Source: Kribbella jejuensis (GTDB lineage Bacteria > Actinomycetota > Actinomycetes > Propionibacteriales > Kribbellaceae). From it: DNA of 64,000 nt. Positions 15,948-24,701 of the stretch are shown here, piece after piece; position 1 is the stretch's first letter; each line of letters begins with the position of its first letter. A program made the translations under genes and the position numbers. The stretch lies in contig NZ_VFMM01000004.1 of NCBI RefSeq assembly GCF_006715085.1, positions 124,001-188,000 on the forward strand. The letters run 5' to 3'. Below the pieces are notes generated by a model. That model was not told the origin of the DNA and searched no databases. It saw nothing but the letters and a program-made list of their open reading frames with translations.

Positions 15948-18053
15948 TTACTTGGCGCCGGCGTTGGTCATTTGGCGGAGTTCTTTTTTGAGTTCGGAGA
16001 TTTCGTCGCGGAAGCGGGCTGCTACTTCGAACTGGAGTTCGGCGGCGGCGTTGTGCATCTGGTCGGTGAGTTGCTGGATCAGGTCGGCGAGGTCCGAGGA
16101 CGGTAGGCCGCCGGCCAGTTCCTTTGCCTTCTCTCCTGCCTTCACCTTGCCGCCACCCGGTACCGGCGCCTTGCCGCGCGATTGCGTCCGGCCGGAGCCG
16201 AGCAGTTCGGCGGTGTCGGCGTCCTCGCGGGCCAGCATGTCGGTGATGTCGGCGATCTTCTTCCGCAGCGGCTGCGGGTCGACGCCGTTCGCCTCGTTGT
16301 ACGCGATCTGCTTCGCGCGCCGCCGGTTCGTCTCGTCGATCGCCTGCTCCATCGACGGCGTGATCTTGTCGGCGTACATGAACACCTGACCGGACACGTT
16401 CCGCGCGGCCCGGCCGATGGTCTGGATCAGCGACCGCCCCGACCGCAGGAACCCTTCCTTGTCCGCGTCCAGGATCGCGACCAGCGACACCTCCGGCAGG
16501 TCCAGACCCTCGCGGAGCAGGTTGATGCCGACGAGTACGTCGTACTCGCCCATCCGGAGCTCGCGGAGCAGTTCGACCCGGCGCAGCGTGTCCACCTCGC
16601 TGTGCAGGTACCTGGTCCGGATGCCCATCTCCAGCAGGTAGTCGGTCAGGTCCTCGGACATCTTCTTGGTCAGCGTGGTGACCAGCACCCGCTCGTCGCG
16701 CTCGACCCGGAGCCGGATCTCGTGGATCAGGTCGTCGATCTGCCCCTTGGTCGGCTTCACGATCACCTCGGGGTCGACCAGACCGGTCGGCCGGATGATC
16801 TGCTCGACGAACCCGTCGGACTTGTCCTGCTCGTACTGCCCCGGGGTGGCGGACAGGTACACGGTCTGGCCGATCCGCTCCAGGAACTCCTCCCAGCGCA
16901 GCGGCCGGTTGTCCATCGCCGACGGCAGCCGGAAGCCGTGCTCGACCAGCGTCCGCTTCCGGGACATGTCGCCCTCGTACATCCCGCCGATCTGCGGGAC
17001 GGTCACGTGCGACTCGTCGATCACCAGCACGAAGTCCTCGGGGAAGTAGTCCAAGAGACAGTGCGGCGCCGTACCGGGCTCGCGGCCGTCGGTGTGCCGG
17101 GAGTAGTTCTCGATGCCGGAACAGGTGCCGATCTGGCGCATCATCTCGATGTCGTACGTCGTCCGCATCCGCAGCCGCTGCGCCTCCAGCAGCTGCCCGT
17201 TGCGCTCGAGCTCGGCGAGCCGCTCCTCCAGCTCCGCCTCGATCGAGGTGATCGCGCGCTCCATCCGCTCTGGCGCGGTCACGTAGTGCGTGGCGGCACC
17301 GATGTAGACCTCTTCCTCCTCCGACAGCACCTCGCCGGTCAGCGGGTGCAGCGTCATCACCCGCTCGATCTCGTCGCCGAAGAACTCCACCCGGACCGCG
17401 AGCTCCTGGTACACCGGGAAGACCTCGAGCGTGTCGCCACGCACCCGGAACGTGCCGCGGGTGCCGGCCAGGTCGTTGCGCGCGTACTGCACGCCGACGA
17501 GCTTGCGGAGCAGGCCGTCGCGGTCCATCTCGGTGCCGACCTTCACGTGGATCATGCGGTTCAGGTACTCGTCGGCGGAGCCCAGGCCGTAGATGCAGGA
17601 GACGGTCGCGACCACGATCACGTCGCGGCGGGTCAGCAGCGACCAGGTCGCCGAGTGCCGGAGCCGCTCGACCTCCTCGTTGATCGAGGAGTCCTTCTCG
17701 ATGTACGTGTCCGTCTGCGGTACGTACGCCTCGGGCTGGTAGTAGTCGTAGTACGACACGAAGTACTCGACGGCGTTGTTCGGGAAGAACTGGCGTAGCT
17801 CGTTGGCGAACTGAGCCGCCAAGGTCTTGTTCGGCTGCAGGACGAGCATCGGCCGCTGGATGTTCTCGGCCAGCCAGGCGATGGTCGCCGTCTTACCCGT
17901 TCCGGTCGCGCCGAGCAGCACGACGTCCTGCTCACCGGCGTTGATCCGCTGCGTGAGGTCCGCGATCGCGGCCGGCTGGTCACCCGCCGGAGCGAAGTCC
18001 GACACCACCTTCAGCGGGGCGACCATCCGCTGGAGATCCGACACCTGTCTCAT
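15948..18053 (-). CDS. uvrB: Excinuclease ABC subunit B
   Basis: Damage-verifying helicase-like subunit of nucleotide excision repair, 701 residues. Walker A GATGTGKT lies at 48-55, the beta-hairpin region YYDYYQPEAYVPQTDTYIEK near 100, DESHVTVPQ (helicase motif II) and TIGRAARN (motif VI) follow, and the C-terminal UVR domain (DLIQQLTDQM..AARFRDEISELKK) that contacts UvrC is intact. ATG 18053 matches homologues that begin MRxVSxxxR; a GTG at 18062 would add three residues. The start lies 7 nt after a TAnnnT element of a PafBC-type promoter, so the mRNA may be nearly leaderless. Confidence 0.97.
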   Translation of the reverse strand: MRQVSDLQRMVAPLKVVSDFAPAGDQPAAIADLTQRINAGEQDVVLLGATGTGKTATIAWLAENIQRPMLVLQPNKTLAAQFANELRQFFPNNAVEYFVSYYDYYQPEAYVPQTDTYIEKDSSINEEVERLRHSATWSLLTRRDVIVVATVSCIYGLGSADEYLNRMIHVKVGTEMDRDGLLRKLVGVQYARNDLAGTRGTFRVRGDTLEVFPVYQELAVRVEFFGDEIERVMTLHPLTGEVLSEEEEVYIGAATHYVTAPERMERAITSIEAELEERLAELERNGQLLEAQRLRMRTTYDIEMMRQIGTCSGIENYSRHTDGREPGTAPHCLLDYFPEDFVLVIDESHVTVPQIGGMYEGDMSRKRTLVEHGFRLPSAMDNRPLRWEEFLERIGQTVYLSATPGQYEQDKSDGFVEQIIRPTGLVDPEVIVKPTKGQIDDLIHEIRLRVERDERVLVTTLTKKMSEDLTDYLLEMGIRTRYLHSEVDTLRRVELLRELRMGEYDVLVGINLLREGLDLPEVSLVAILDADKEGFLRSGRSLIQTIGRAARNVSGQVFMYADKITPSMEQAIDETNRRRAKQIAYNEANGVDPQPLRKKIADITDMLAREDADTAELLGSGRTQSRGKAPVPGGGKVKAGEKAKELAGGLPSSDLADLIQQLTDQMHNAAAELQFEVAARFRDEISELKKELRQMTNAGAK

Positions 18054-18060
18054 GTCCCCC

Positions 18061-18083
18061 ACCGTACGGGCCGCCGCCGACAG
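18061..18083 (-). promoter_or_regulatory. PafBC/RecA-independent DNA-damage-type promoter of uvrB
   Basis: On the minus strand: CTGTCGGCG - 8 nt - TACGGT - 7 nt - ATG. This matches the actinobacterial RecA-independent damage promoter consensus TTGTCRGTG-N8-TAnnnT at 7 of 9 positions in the upstream half and completely in the -10 element, with exact spacing. Confidence 0.7.
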
Positions 18084-18144
18084 TTTCTAAAACCAGCTGA
18101 CGGTTGGCGTCGGTCAACCCACCGACGGTTCCTGAAACTGCAGG

Positions 18145-18951
18145 TCAGAAGCTCTTTATGAGGGTGTTGTTCATGTAGACGAGCTCGTTGACGCGGCGCT
18201 TGTAGACGCGGGTCTCGAGGGCTGCGTCGGTGGCCGTGACCCGGTCGAACTTGTCCTGGTAGGCCGTGACGAAGCCCTGCATCGAGACGTGTTTGCCGTT
18301 CTTCGCGACCCAGTCGCCGGTGTAGGTGAGCGCGTAGCAAGCCTTGATGTTCGGGTTGGCCGGCTGGCAGACGGTGCCCTTGCCGATCCGGACGCCCTGC
18401 ATGCCGTTCGACTCGACGTCCACCAGGTGCTCGGCGAAGCCCTTCGCGTCGTACAGCTCGGTCTGCCGGACCCAGTAGTACCCGTCGATCAGGCCGCGGG
18501 CGTTGAACTGCTGGAGGATGTAGTTCTTCCCGGCCTTGGTCTTGTCCCAGTCCGGCAGCCAGCCCTTCGACGGTGTGAACCAGACGCCGTACCCGACCTC
18601 GACGCCGACGTCGTTCGGCCCCTTGGAGTCGTCCGGGGTCGGCGTCGGCGACGGCGTGTACATGGTGCCGAGCGGCTCCGGCGTCTGCTGCGCGGTGGTC
18701 TTCTTGCCGTCCTTGCCGGTCACCAGCAGTACGACGCCGATCGCCACCAGCAGCACCGCGACGATCGCGGCCGCCATGATGATCCACGGCGTCTTGCTCG
18801 ACCTCGGCGGCCGGACCGGGCGCGACGGCCCGGGGCCCCAGCCGCCGGGAGCCGGAGCGGACACCGGCGGCGGGCCAGGCGGGAGTCCAGGCGGGAGTCC
18901 GGGCGGGAGTCCAGGCGGGGGTCCGGGCGGCGGACCGTACTGCTGACTCAT
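18145..18951 (-). CDS. Pro-rich single-pass membrane protein, paralogue 3 of the PrsW-linked operon
   Basis: A 268-residue protein. Residues 1-50 are a cytoplasmic Pro/Gly tail with a PPGL repeat coded by a 12-nt DNA repeat (18879-18926). One transmembrane helix follows (IIMAAAIVAVLLVAIGVVLLV, about 57-77), then a Thr/Pro linker and a 160-residue outside domain. That domain starts GVEVGYGVWFTPSKGW and contains YYWVRQTE and two cysteines (CQPANPNIKAC). The GxGxxVxPxxGW opening and WVRQ are shared with the next upstream paralogue (18980-19885), so they have a common origin. The fold may be Mog1/PsbP-like; function unknown. Last gene of the four-gene operon. Confidence 0.8.
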   Translation of the reverse strand: MSQQYGPPPGPPPGLPPGLPPGLPPGPPPVSAPAPGGWGPGPSRPVRPPRSSKTPWIIMAAAIVAVLLVAIGVVLLVTGKDGKKTTAQQTPEPLGTMYTPSPTPTPDDSKGPNDVGVEVGYGVWFTPSKGWLPDWDKTKAGKNYILQQFNARGLIDGYYWVRQTELYDAKGFAEHLVDVESNGMQGVRIGKGTVCQPANPNIKACYALTYTGDWVAKNGKHVSMQGFVTAYQDKFDRVTATDAALETRVYKRRVNELVYMNNTLIKSF

Positions 18952-18979
18952 AGTTGTCGTTCCTCGTAATAGTTCTGGG

Positions 18980-19885
18980 TCACATGCTGTCGATCACGGA
19001 CTTCTTCATGATCGCGGCGTCCGCCTCGGCCTTCGGGGCGAAGTCGGCGTTGGTCCGGAAGTCCAGCGCGGTCACCACACCGTCCTTGCGCCGGTACGTC
19101 TCGATCGAGCCCTTGACCTTGGTCTCGACGCCGTTCTTGGTGAACGTGGAGGTGTAGTCGATCGCGACGCACTCCACCAAGACGTCCTTCGGGCACGGCA
19201 GGTTCCGTACCGCGCCGAGCTGGGTGATCTCCTCCTCGGTCTCACCCTCGACGATCCCGAGCAGGTACGCGTTCGCGGTCACGTCGCGCTTCTGCCGGAC
19301 CCAGAAGAACGCCCGGGCACCCTCCGCCTGGTTCGGCGGGAAGACCGCGACCTGCTTGCCGGCCGTCTCCTTGGTGTAGAGCGTCCACCCCGGAGCCGGT
19401 ACGACCGAGACGCCGAAGCCGACCGGGATCGCGTTCGGCGGCGGCTGGTACGACGTCTTCGGCGCCGTCGGCGTACTCATCGGCGTACTCGGCGGGTTCT
19501 GGGAGGTCTTGTCGTTTCCGCCGGACAGTGCGACCAGGACAACCGCGACGATCGCCACGACGAGCAGCCCGGCGCCGATCGGGATCAGCAGCGGCGGCAG
19601 CTGGAAGCCCTTCTTCTTCGCCGGCGCCGGCCGGCGCAGCGAGGGCGGGCCGACCTTGTCGCCCCAGGCCGACGACGTCTGGGTCGCCGGCCCGGAACCG
19701 GGAGCGCCGGGATCACCATGCCCGCCAGTTCCGGCGGAGCCGCCCCACGGTGACGGGGGCGGCTGCACCTCGAGGTTCCAGGGCGACGGCGGGAGCTGCT
19801 CCTCCGGTTCGTCCTGGTCCTCGTCCGGTCCGGGCTGGTTGACCCAGGGGTTACCGCCGGTCCCTTTGTCTCGCTTTCCGCTCAC
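18980..19885 (-). CDS. Pro-rich single-pass membrane protein, paralogue 2
   Basis: A 301-residue protein with an acidic/Pro-rich cytoplasmic tail (1-95), one transmembrane helix (PLLIPIGAGLLVVAIVAVVL, about 97-118), a Ser/Thr/Pro linker and an outside domain opening IPVGFGVSVVPAPGW. It contains FFWVRQK and two cysteines (LPCPKDVLVEC). It overlaps paralogue 1 by 4 nt (ATGA) and is separated from paralogue 3 by 28 nt. Same layout as its neighbours; function unknown, possibly a sensor or surface protein. Confidence 0.8.
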   Translation of the reverse strand: MSGKRDKGTGGNPWVNQPGPDEDQDEPEEQLPPSPWNLEVQPPPSPWGGSAGTGGHGDPGAPGSGPATQTSSAWGDKVGPPSLRRPAPAKKKGFQLPPLLIPIGAGLLVVAIVAVVLVALSGGNDKTSQNPPSTPMSTPTAPKTSYQPPPNAIPVGFGVSVVPAPGWTLYTKETAGKQVAVFPPNQAEGARAFFWVRQKRDVTANAYLLGIVEGETEEEITQLGAVRNLPCPKDVLVECVAIDYTSTFTKNGVETKVKGSIETYRRKDGVVTALDFRTNADFAPKAEADAAIMKKSVIDSM

Positions 19886-20949
19886 TGACTCTCGAGCACC
19901 GACTTCAGCATCGCGGTCGACTCCGGGTCGAGCGTGGCGAGCTTGTCCTTCCGCCCGTACGCCTGGGCAACCGTGATCACGCCGTCGTTGCGTTCGATCA
20001 CCGCGACGAACCCGACCGCCGCGAAGCTACCGCTCTGCGAGGTCCTGACGCCGGAGTAGGCCTGTGACATCAGCACCTTCACCGGGGTCTTGTCGTCAGG
20101 ACCCGGAGTCACGGTCTTGACGGGGTTGGTCTTTACCGAGGACAGCGACTTGGTGTTGGCCTTGACCACCGCGGACAGGATCGACTCGCCCGATTCGGTG
20201 GTCTTCGCGGCGGCGACCATGAAGATGCCCTCGCCCTGCTTGACCAGGAACACGCCGCTGTACCCATCCAGGCTCTGCCGGACGTAGCCGCTGGCCGGCT
20301 TCACGTAGATGCCCTCGGCAACCGCGATGCCCTCGTCCCCGCCGGTGCTCGGCTGGGTCGTCGGCGCGCCGGTCGGTGAGGCCGTCGGCTCACCTGTGGG
20401 CTGTTCCGTCGGCTGTCCCGTCGGCTGGGCGGTCGGCGCGCCGGTCGGGATCGGCGTCGGGTCTGCCTGGTCGTCGCCGCCCTTGAAGATCAGCGCGAGG
20501 ACGACACCGATGATCGCGACCAGCGCGAACGCACCGCCGGCGATCAGCAGGGTCTTGCCGCTACCACCGCTCTTGCGCGGCGGTTGCTGGGCCCAGGGCT
20601 GCTGGCCACCGTACTGGGGCTGTTGCCCCAGAAAGCCCGGCTGCTGGTACTGCTGGCCGGGGTACTGCTGCTGCCCGGGATAACCCTGCTGCTGCGGGGC
20701 TTGCGGGGGCCGCTGCGGCTGCTGCGGATACTGCCCGCCGTACCCAGGCTGCTGCTGGTACTGCCCTGGCTGCTGTGGCCCTGGCTGCTGCACCCCAGGC
20801 CCAGGCGGGTACTGACCAGGCTGCTGAGGAGGACGCTGCTGTGGCGGCGGCTGCTGACCAGGCGGCGGGCCGTAACCAGGCTGCGGCTGCCCGCCGTACG
20901 GCTGCTGTCCCCCAGGCCCACCGTACGGCGGCTGCTGCTGGTTGCTCAT
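19882..20949 (-). CDS. Gln/Pro-rich single-pass membrane protein, paralogue 1
   Basis: A 355-residue protein. The first 130 residues are a low-complexity Q/P/G/Y tail, one transmembrane helix follows (LLIAGGAFALVAIIGVVLALIF, about 135-156), then a PTxQPTG repeat linker. The outside domain opens AVAEGIYVKPASGYV and contains AAVGFVAVIERNDGVITVAQAYGR. It has no cysteines in the outside domain, unlike the other two. Start overlaps the PrsW-like gene by ATGA. The tail resembles those of actinobacterial proteins that gather in membrane foci, but no function is assigned. Confidence 0.8.
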   Translation of the reverse strand: MSNQQQPPYGGPGGQQPYGGQPQPGYGPPPGQQPPPQQRPPQQPGQYPPGPGVQQPGPQQPGQYQQQPGYGGQYPQQPQRPPQAPQQQGYPGQQQYPGQQYQQPGFLGQQPQYGGQQPWAQQPPRKSGGSGKTLLIAGGAFALVAIIGVVLALIFKGGDDQADPTPIPTGAPTAQPTGQPTEQPTGEPTASPTGAPTTQPSTGGDEGIAVAEGIYVKPASGYVRQSLDGYSGVFLVKQGEGIFMVAAAKTTESGESILSAVVKANTKSLSSVKTNPVKTVTPGPDDKTPVKVLMSQAYSGVRTSQSGSFAAVGFVAVIERNDGVITVAQAYGRKDKLATLDPESTAMLKSVLESQ

Positions 20950-22145
20950 GCCTGCGTCTCTCCAGTCGTCCCAGTCGTCGCGGCGGTCGATGCGGTCACC
21001 CCACGGGCGGACTTCGGTACCGAACGCACCGAGTTGCCGCAGGCGGAGCAGAAGTCGGAATGCGGGAGCAGTGGCATCTCACAGCGCGAGCAGAACGCCA
21101 GGTCGCCGGACGCGTGGTTCGAACCGCCGCGGGCGGCCGACTCCAGCGCCGCCTCCAGCAGGCCCTTGTGCAGCACGGTCCGGACCCGGATGATCAGCGC
21201 CCCGAGGAGCACCAGGCCCCAGACGACACCGAGGATCGCACCGATCGTGGAACCGCGGCCGCCGACGAAGCCGAGCAGGTAGATGCCGCCCTGGAACAGC
21301 GCGTTCACCACCATCGCCTGGAGCAGGCCGCCGACCCAGCGCGGCGTGAAGCCGTCGTACCCCTCGCCGAGGCCGGAGAACTCCGCGCCGGCGAGACCCG
21401 TGGCCGAGCCGTACACCAGCGGCTTGATGAAGCCGTGCAGTACGACGATCGAGATCCACGTACCGGCGCTGCTGCCCGGACCGGCGAAGCCGCCACTGAT
21501 CCAGCCCCAGTGCAGGACGAGCGTCTCGAAGCAGGCGTAGCCGACACCGGCCACGACACCGAACGTGAAGCCGTCCATCAGGTCGTCGTACCGCGGCCGC
21601 GACGCCAGGTAGAGCGGGCCGATCTGGCGGATCAGCTCCGACACGACCGGTACCAGCAGGAGCAGGATCAGCAAGTCCCGCAGCGACGGCCCGGTGGAAC
21701 CGTTGCCGATGGCGTCGAGGCTGAGCCCGATCTTGTCCGACCAGATCCAGGTGAAGAGCGCCGCGAGTACGCCGGTCAGCACGAACGCCGCGGCGACCAC
21801 CGGGATCGGCTCGTCCTCCCAGAGGTTCACGTCGTACAAGTAGATGATGTAGACGATCGGGATGGCGAAGGCCGCGATCATGATCGCCACCGGGAGCGCT
21901 CCGAGCGCCGCCGTCAGCACGGTCAGCAGCAGGGCGATGCCGAGCGCGACCTTGTAGGTGTACGGCTGCTTGCCGGATCCCTGCGGCATGATCGTCGAGA
22001 CCAGTTTGAACGACGCCACCGGCTCGTCCGGCCTGGCGGCGTACGCGTTCTTCCGCTCGTTGTCCCCGGTGCGCAGGTCGTTGCCACAGTGATGGCAGAA
22101 GTGCGACACATCGGGGACGTCAGAGCTGCAGCGCGGACAAACCAC
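20946..22145 (-). CDS. PrsW-like membrane protein with N- and C-terminal zinc ribbons
   Basis: A 399-residue polytopic protein of the PrsW/RsiW-protease family. A zinc ribbon stands at each end: CPRC..CHHC (3-21) and CSRC..CSAC near 350-370. About eight to nine hydrophobic helices lie between. The region that should hold the glutamate/histidine protease motifs reads SELIRQ, GYACFETLVLH and LHGFIKPLVYG, so the EExxK and HxxxD motifs are not fully kept and protease activity is uncertain. GTG 22145 follows GGGAGGA. First gene of the operon whose three other products are single-pass membrane proteins, possible substrates or partners. Confidence 0.82.
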   Translation of the reverse strand: MVCPRCSSDVPDVSHFCHHCGNDLRTGDNERKNAYAARPDEPVASFKLVSTIMPQGSGKQPYTYKVALGIALLLTVLTAALGALPVAIMIAAFAIPIVYIIYLYDVNLWEDEPIPVVAAAFVLTGVLAALFTWIWSDKIGLSLDAIGNGSTGPSLRDLLILLLLVPVVSELIRQIGPLYLASRPRYDDLMDGFTFGVVAGVGYACFETLVLHWGWISGGFAGPGSSAGTWISIVVLHGFIKPLVYGSATGLAGAEFSGLGEGYDGFTPRWVGGLLQAMVVNALFQGGIYLLGFVGGRGSTIGAILGVVWGLVLLGALIIRVRTVLHKGLLEAALESAARGGSNHASGDLAFCSRCEMPLLPHSDFCSACGNSVRSVPKSARGVTASTAATTGTTGETQA

Positions 22146-22277
22146 GCCATCCTCCCAACCTCGGACGTCCGGACCGGAGCGGGGCGCACCGGCCGTGCCC
22201 GGCCGTGACTGGCACGGGCCGGACCGGGACAGATTCTCGTACAGGGGGTCCCGGGAGCATCATTTCCCGCGCGAGGG

Positions 22278-22895
22278 TCACCTTTTCGTGTCCGGACCGT
22301 GGCTCAGCCGGTGTTCGAAGGTGGCCCACACCTCGTCCAGCCGGCGATCCAGGTCGGCGAGGCTGCCGGAGTTGTCGACGACGACGTCCGCGACCGCGAG
22401 CCGGTCCTCCCGGGACGCCTGGCTGGCGATCCGCTGCCGGGCCTCTTCCGCGGCCATCCCGCGCTGCGTGGTCAGCCGTTCGACCTGTACCTCGACCGGT
22501 ACGTCGACGACCAGCACCAGGTCGAACTTGTCCGCCTGCCCGGTCTCGACCAGCAGCGGGATGTCGTGGACGACGATCGCGTCCGCGTCGGCCGCCGCCT
22601 CGATGTCCGCGGCCCGGGCCCGCACCCGCGGGTGGATGATCGCCTCGAGCCTGCGCCGCGCGGGCTCGTCGCCGAACACGATCTTCCCCAGCGCGGGCCG
22701 ATCCAGGTCACCGTCGGCGGTCAGTACGCCGGAACCGAACGCGGCGACCACCTCCGCCAGCCCGTCGGTCCCGCGCGCCACGACCTCACGCGCGAGTACG
22801 TCGGAGTCGATCACCACCGCCCCGCGCGCAGCCAGTCGCGCCGACACCGCACTCTTGCCGGACCCGATCCCACCGGTCAGTCCCACTCTCAGCAC
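22278..22895 (-). CDS. coaE: Dephospho-CoA kinase
   Basis: Last enzyme of coenzyme A synthesis, phosphorylating dephospho-CoA at the ribose 3' position. A 205-residue P-loop kinase with Walker A GLTGGIGSGKS (5-15), DSDVLAREVV, the HPRVR substrate motif and HDIPLLVETG. It follows rpsA on the same strand, a pairing conserved in actinobacteria, but a strong hairpin separates them, so it probably has its own promoter. Some actinobacterial CoaE proteins carry a GrpB domain at the C-terminus; this one does not. Confidence 0.96.
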   Translation of the reverse strand: MLRVGLTGGIGSGKSAVSARLAARGAVVIDSDVLAREVVARGTDGLAEVVAAFGSGVLTADGDLDRPALGKIVFGDEPARRRLEAIIHPRVRARAADIEAAADADAIVVHDIPLLVETGQADKFDLVLVVDVPVEVQVERLTTQRGMAAEEARQRIASQASREDRLAVADVVVDNSGSLADLDRRLDEVWATFEHRLSHGPDTKR

Positions 22896-22927
22896 GCCAG
22901 CACCTTATCCAGGCGCCGTACAACGTA

Positions 22928-22961
22928 CGAAACCCCCGCACCCGAGGGTGCGGGGGTTTCG
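22928..22961 (-). terminator. Intrinsic terminator after rpsA
   Basis: A near-perfect 16-bp inverted repeat (CGAAACCCCCGCACCC and its complement) sits 11 nt beyond the rpsA stop, with a 2-4 nt loop and TTTCG at its end. It is the strongest terminator-like hairpin seen in the window. Confidence 0.88.
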
Positions 22962-22971
22962 AAGGCGACTA

Positions 22972-24450
22972 TCAGCCCTGGCCGGTCAGCTTCTCGCGGA
23001 GGGCCTGGAGTGCCTCGTCGGAAGCGAGCGCGCCCTCGACGGGAGCGTCGTCCTGCGGGGCTGCGGCCGAGGAGTACGACGATGCCTCGCCGGCCTCCAC
23101 GTCGGCCGTCTTGGCCTCCTCGATCTGCTTCTTGTGGGCCTCCCAGCGCGCGTGGGCCTCGGCGTACTGCCGCTCCCACTCCTCACGCTGCTTGTCGAAG
23201 CCCTCGAGCCACTCGCCCGTCTCCGGGTCGAAGCCCTCCGGGTAGATGTAGTTGCCCTGGTCGTCGTACGTCGCCGTCATGCCGTAGAGCGTCGGGTCGA
23301 AGTCGTCCGAGACCGGGTCGACACCCTCGTTGGCCTGCTTGAGCGACAGCGAGATCCGGCGCCGCTCCAGGTCGATGTCGATGATCTTGACCATGACGTC
23401 GTCGTTGACCTGGACGACCTGCTCCGGGATCTCGACGTGCCGCTCGGCCAGCTCGGAGATGTGCACCAGACCCTCGATGCCCTCCTCCACGCGGACGAAC
23501 GCACCGAACGGAACCAGCTTGGTGACCTTGCCGGGCACGATCTGGCCCATCTGGTGGGTCCGGGCGAACTGCTGCCACGGGTCTTCCTGGGTCGCCTTCA
23601 GCGACAGCGAGACGCGCTCGCGGTCCATGTCGACGTCCAGCACCTCGACGGTGACCTCCTGGCCGACCTCGACGACCTCGGTCGGGTGGTCGATGTGCTT
23701 CCACGACAGCTCCGAGACGTGCACCAGGCCGTCCACGCCGCCGAGGTCCACGAACGCACCGAAGTTGACGATCGAGGACACGACGCCCTTGCGGATCTGG
23801 CCCTTCTGCAGCTGGGTGAGGAAGTTCATCCGCACCTCGGACTGGGTCTGCTCCAGCCAGGCGCGGCGGGACAGGACCACGTTGTTGCGGTTCTTGTCCA
23901 GCTCGATGATCTTCGCCTCGATCTCCTGGCCGACGTACGGCTGGAGGTCGCGGACCCGGCGCATCTCGACCAGCGACGCCGGCAGGAAGCCGCGCAGGCC
24001 GATGTCCAGGATGAGGCCACCCTTGACGACCTCGATGACGGTGCCGGTGACGACGCCGTCCTCTTCCTTGATCTTCTCGATCGTGCCCCAGGCCTTCTCG
24101 TACTGGGCGCGCTTCTTCGAGAGGATCAGACGGCCTTCCTTGTCCTCCTTCTGGAGAACCAGGGCCTCGACGTGATCGCCGACGTTGACGACCTCGTTCG
24201 GGTCGACGTCGTGCTTGATCGACAGCTCGCGGGACGGGATCACGCCTTCGGTCTTGTAACCGATGTCGAGCAGGACCTCGTCCCGGTCGACCTTGACGAT
24301 GGTGCCCTCGACGATGTCGCCGTCGTTGAAGTACTTGATGGTCTGATCGATCGCCGCGAGGAAGTCTTCCTCCGACCCGATGTCATTGACCGCTACCTGC
24401 GGGGTGTTGCGCACTGCGGGGTCGAGGGGAGCCTCGATGCTGGCCGTCAT
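22972..24450 (-). CDS. rpsA: 30S ribosomal protein S1
   Basis: A 492-residue actinobacterial S1 with four S1 RNA-binding domains: about 45-115 (GDIVEGTIVKVDRDEVLLDIGYKTEG), 130-195, 215-285 (GVVSSIVNFGAFVDLGGVDGLVH) and 300-370 (GKVTKLVPFGAFVRVEEGIEGLVH). A Glu/Ala-rich tail follows, ending with REKLTGQG. It is shorter than the six-domain E. coli protein, as expected. Its lengthy 5' leader (about 160 nt from the predicted promoter) could host autogenous control. Terminator directly downstream. Confidence 0.97.
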   Translation of the reverse strand: MTASIEAPLDPAVRNTPQVAVNDIGSEEDFLAAIDQTIKYFNDGDIVEGTIVKVDRDEVLLDIGYKTEGVIPSRELSIKHDVDPNEVVNVGDHVEALVLQKEDKEGRLILSKKRAQYEKAWGTIEKIKEEDGVVTGTVIEVVKGGLILDIGLRGFLPASLVEMRRVRDLQPYVGQEIEAKIIELDKNRNNVVLSRRAWLEQTQSEVRMNFLTQLQKGQIRKGVVSSIVNFGAFVDLGGVDGLVHVSELSWKHIDHPTEVVEVGQEVTVEVLDVDMDRERVSLSLKATQEDPWQQFARTHQMGQIVPGKVTKLVPFGAFVRVEEGIEGLVHISELAERHVEIPEQVVQVNDDVMVKIIDIDLERRRISLSLKQANEGVDPVSDDFDPTLYGMTATYDDQGNYIYPEGFDPETGEWLEGFDKQREEWERQYAEAHARWEAHKKQIEEAKTADVEAGEASSYSSAAAPQDDAPVEGALASDEALQALREKLTGQG

Positions 24451-24614
24451 GTGGTGGGTTGCTCCGTGGACTGGTGGTGTTGTGCGGTCGCGTCATGAAC
24501 CGTTGGATCGCACCAAACCGCGGGATTGCCAGAAGACGACAGATTCACCACCGAGCTGCTGCGAGTCACGAGCCTGCTCCGTCCGAGGTCGCGCGGGCCC
24601 ATAGCGCATCTCAC

Positions 24615-24644
24615 AGAATACCGGTCTTGACGAGGGCAGCACAA
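24615..24644 (-). promoter_or_regulatory. Predicted sigma-70-type promoter of rpsA
   Basis: TTGTGC and TATTCT separated by 18 nt on the minus strand, about 165 nt upstream of the rpsA start. Both hexamers match the housekeeping consensus at four or more positions; no other promoter of equal quality is seen in the leader. Confidence 0.5.
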
Positions 24645-24648
24645 CCTG

Positions 24649-24673
24649 GGGCGCCGGTCGTCACCAGGCGCCC
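24649..24673 (-). terminator. Hairpin after the phosphotransferase gene
   Basis: Inverted repeat GGGCGCC / GGCGCCC with an 11-nt loop, 29 nt past the stop of the minus-strand phosphotransferase and just upstream of the rpsA promoter; likely separates the two transcripts. Confidence 0.5.
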
Positions 24674-24701
24674 GCCGAGGTACCCCGACGTGCCATTGGT
24701 C

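Noticed and set aside
16182..17798. 538-codon plus-strand frame opposite uvrB
   Set aside because: Composition (His/Arg/Val/Asp rich) is that of a reverse-complement shadow of a high-GC gene.
18879..18926. 12-bp GCGGGAGTCCRG repeat as an independent repeat element
   Set aside because: It is the coding sequence of the PPGL tail of the membrane protein and is explained by that.
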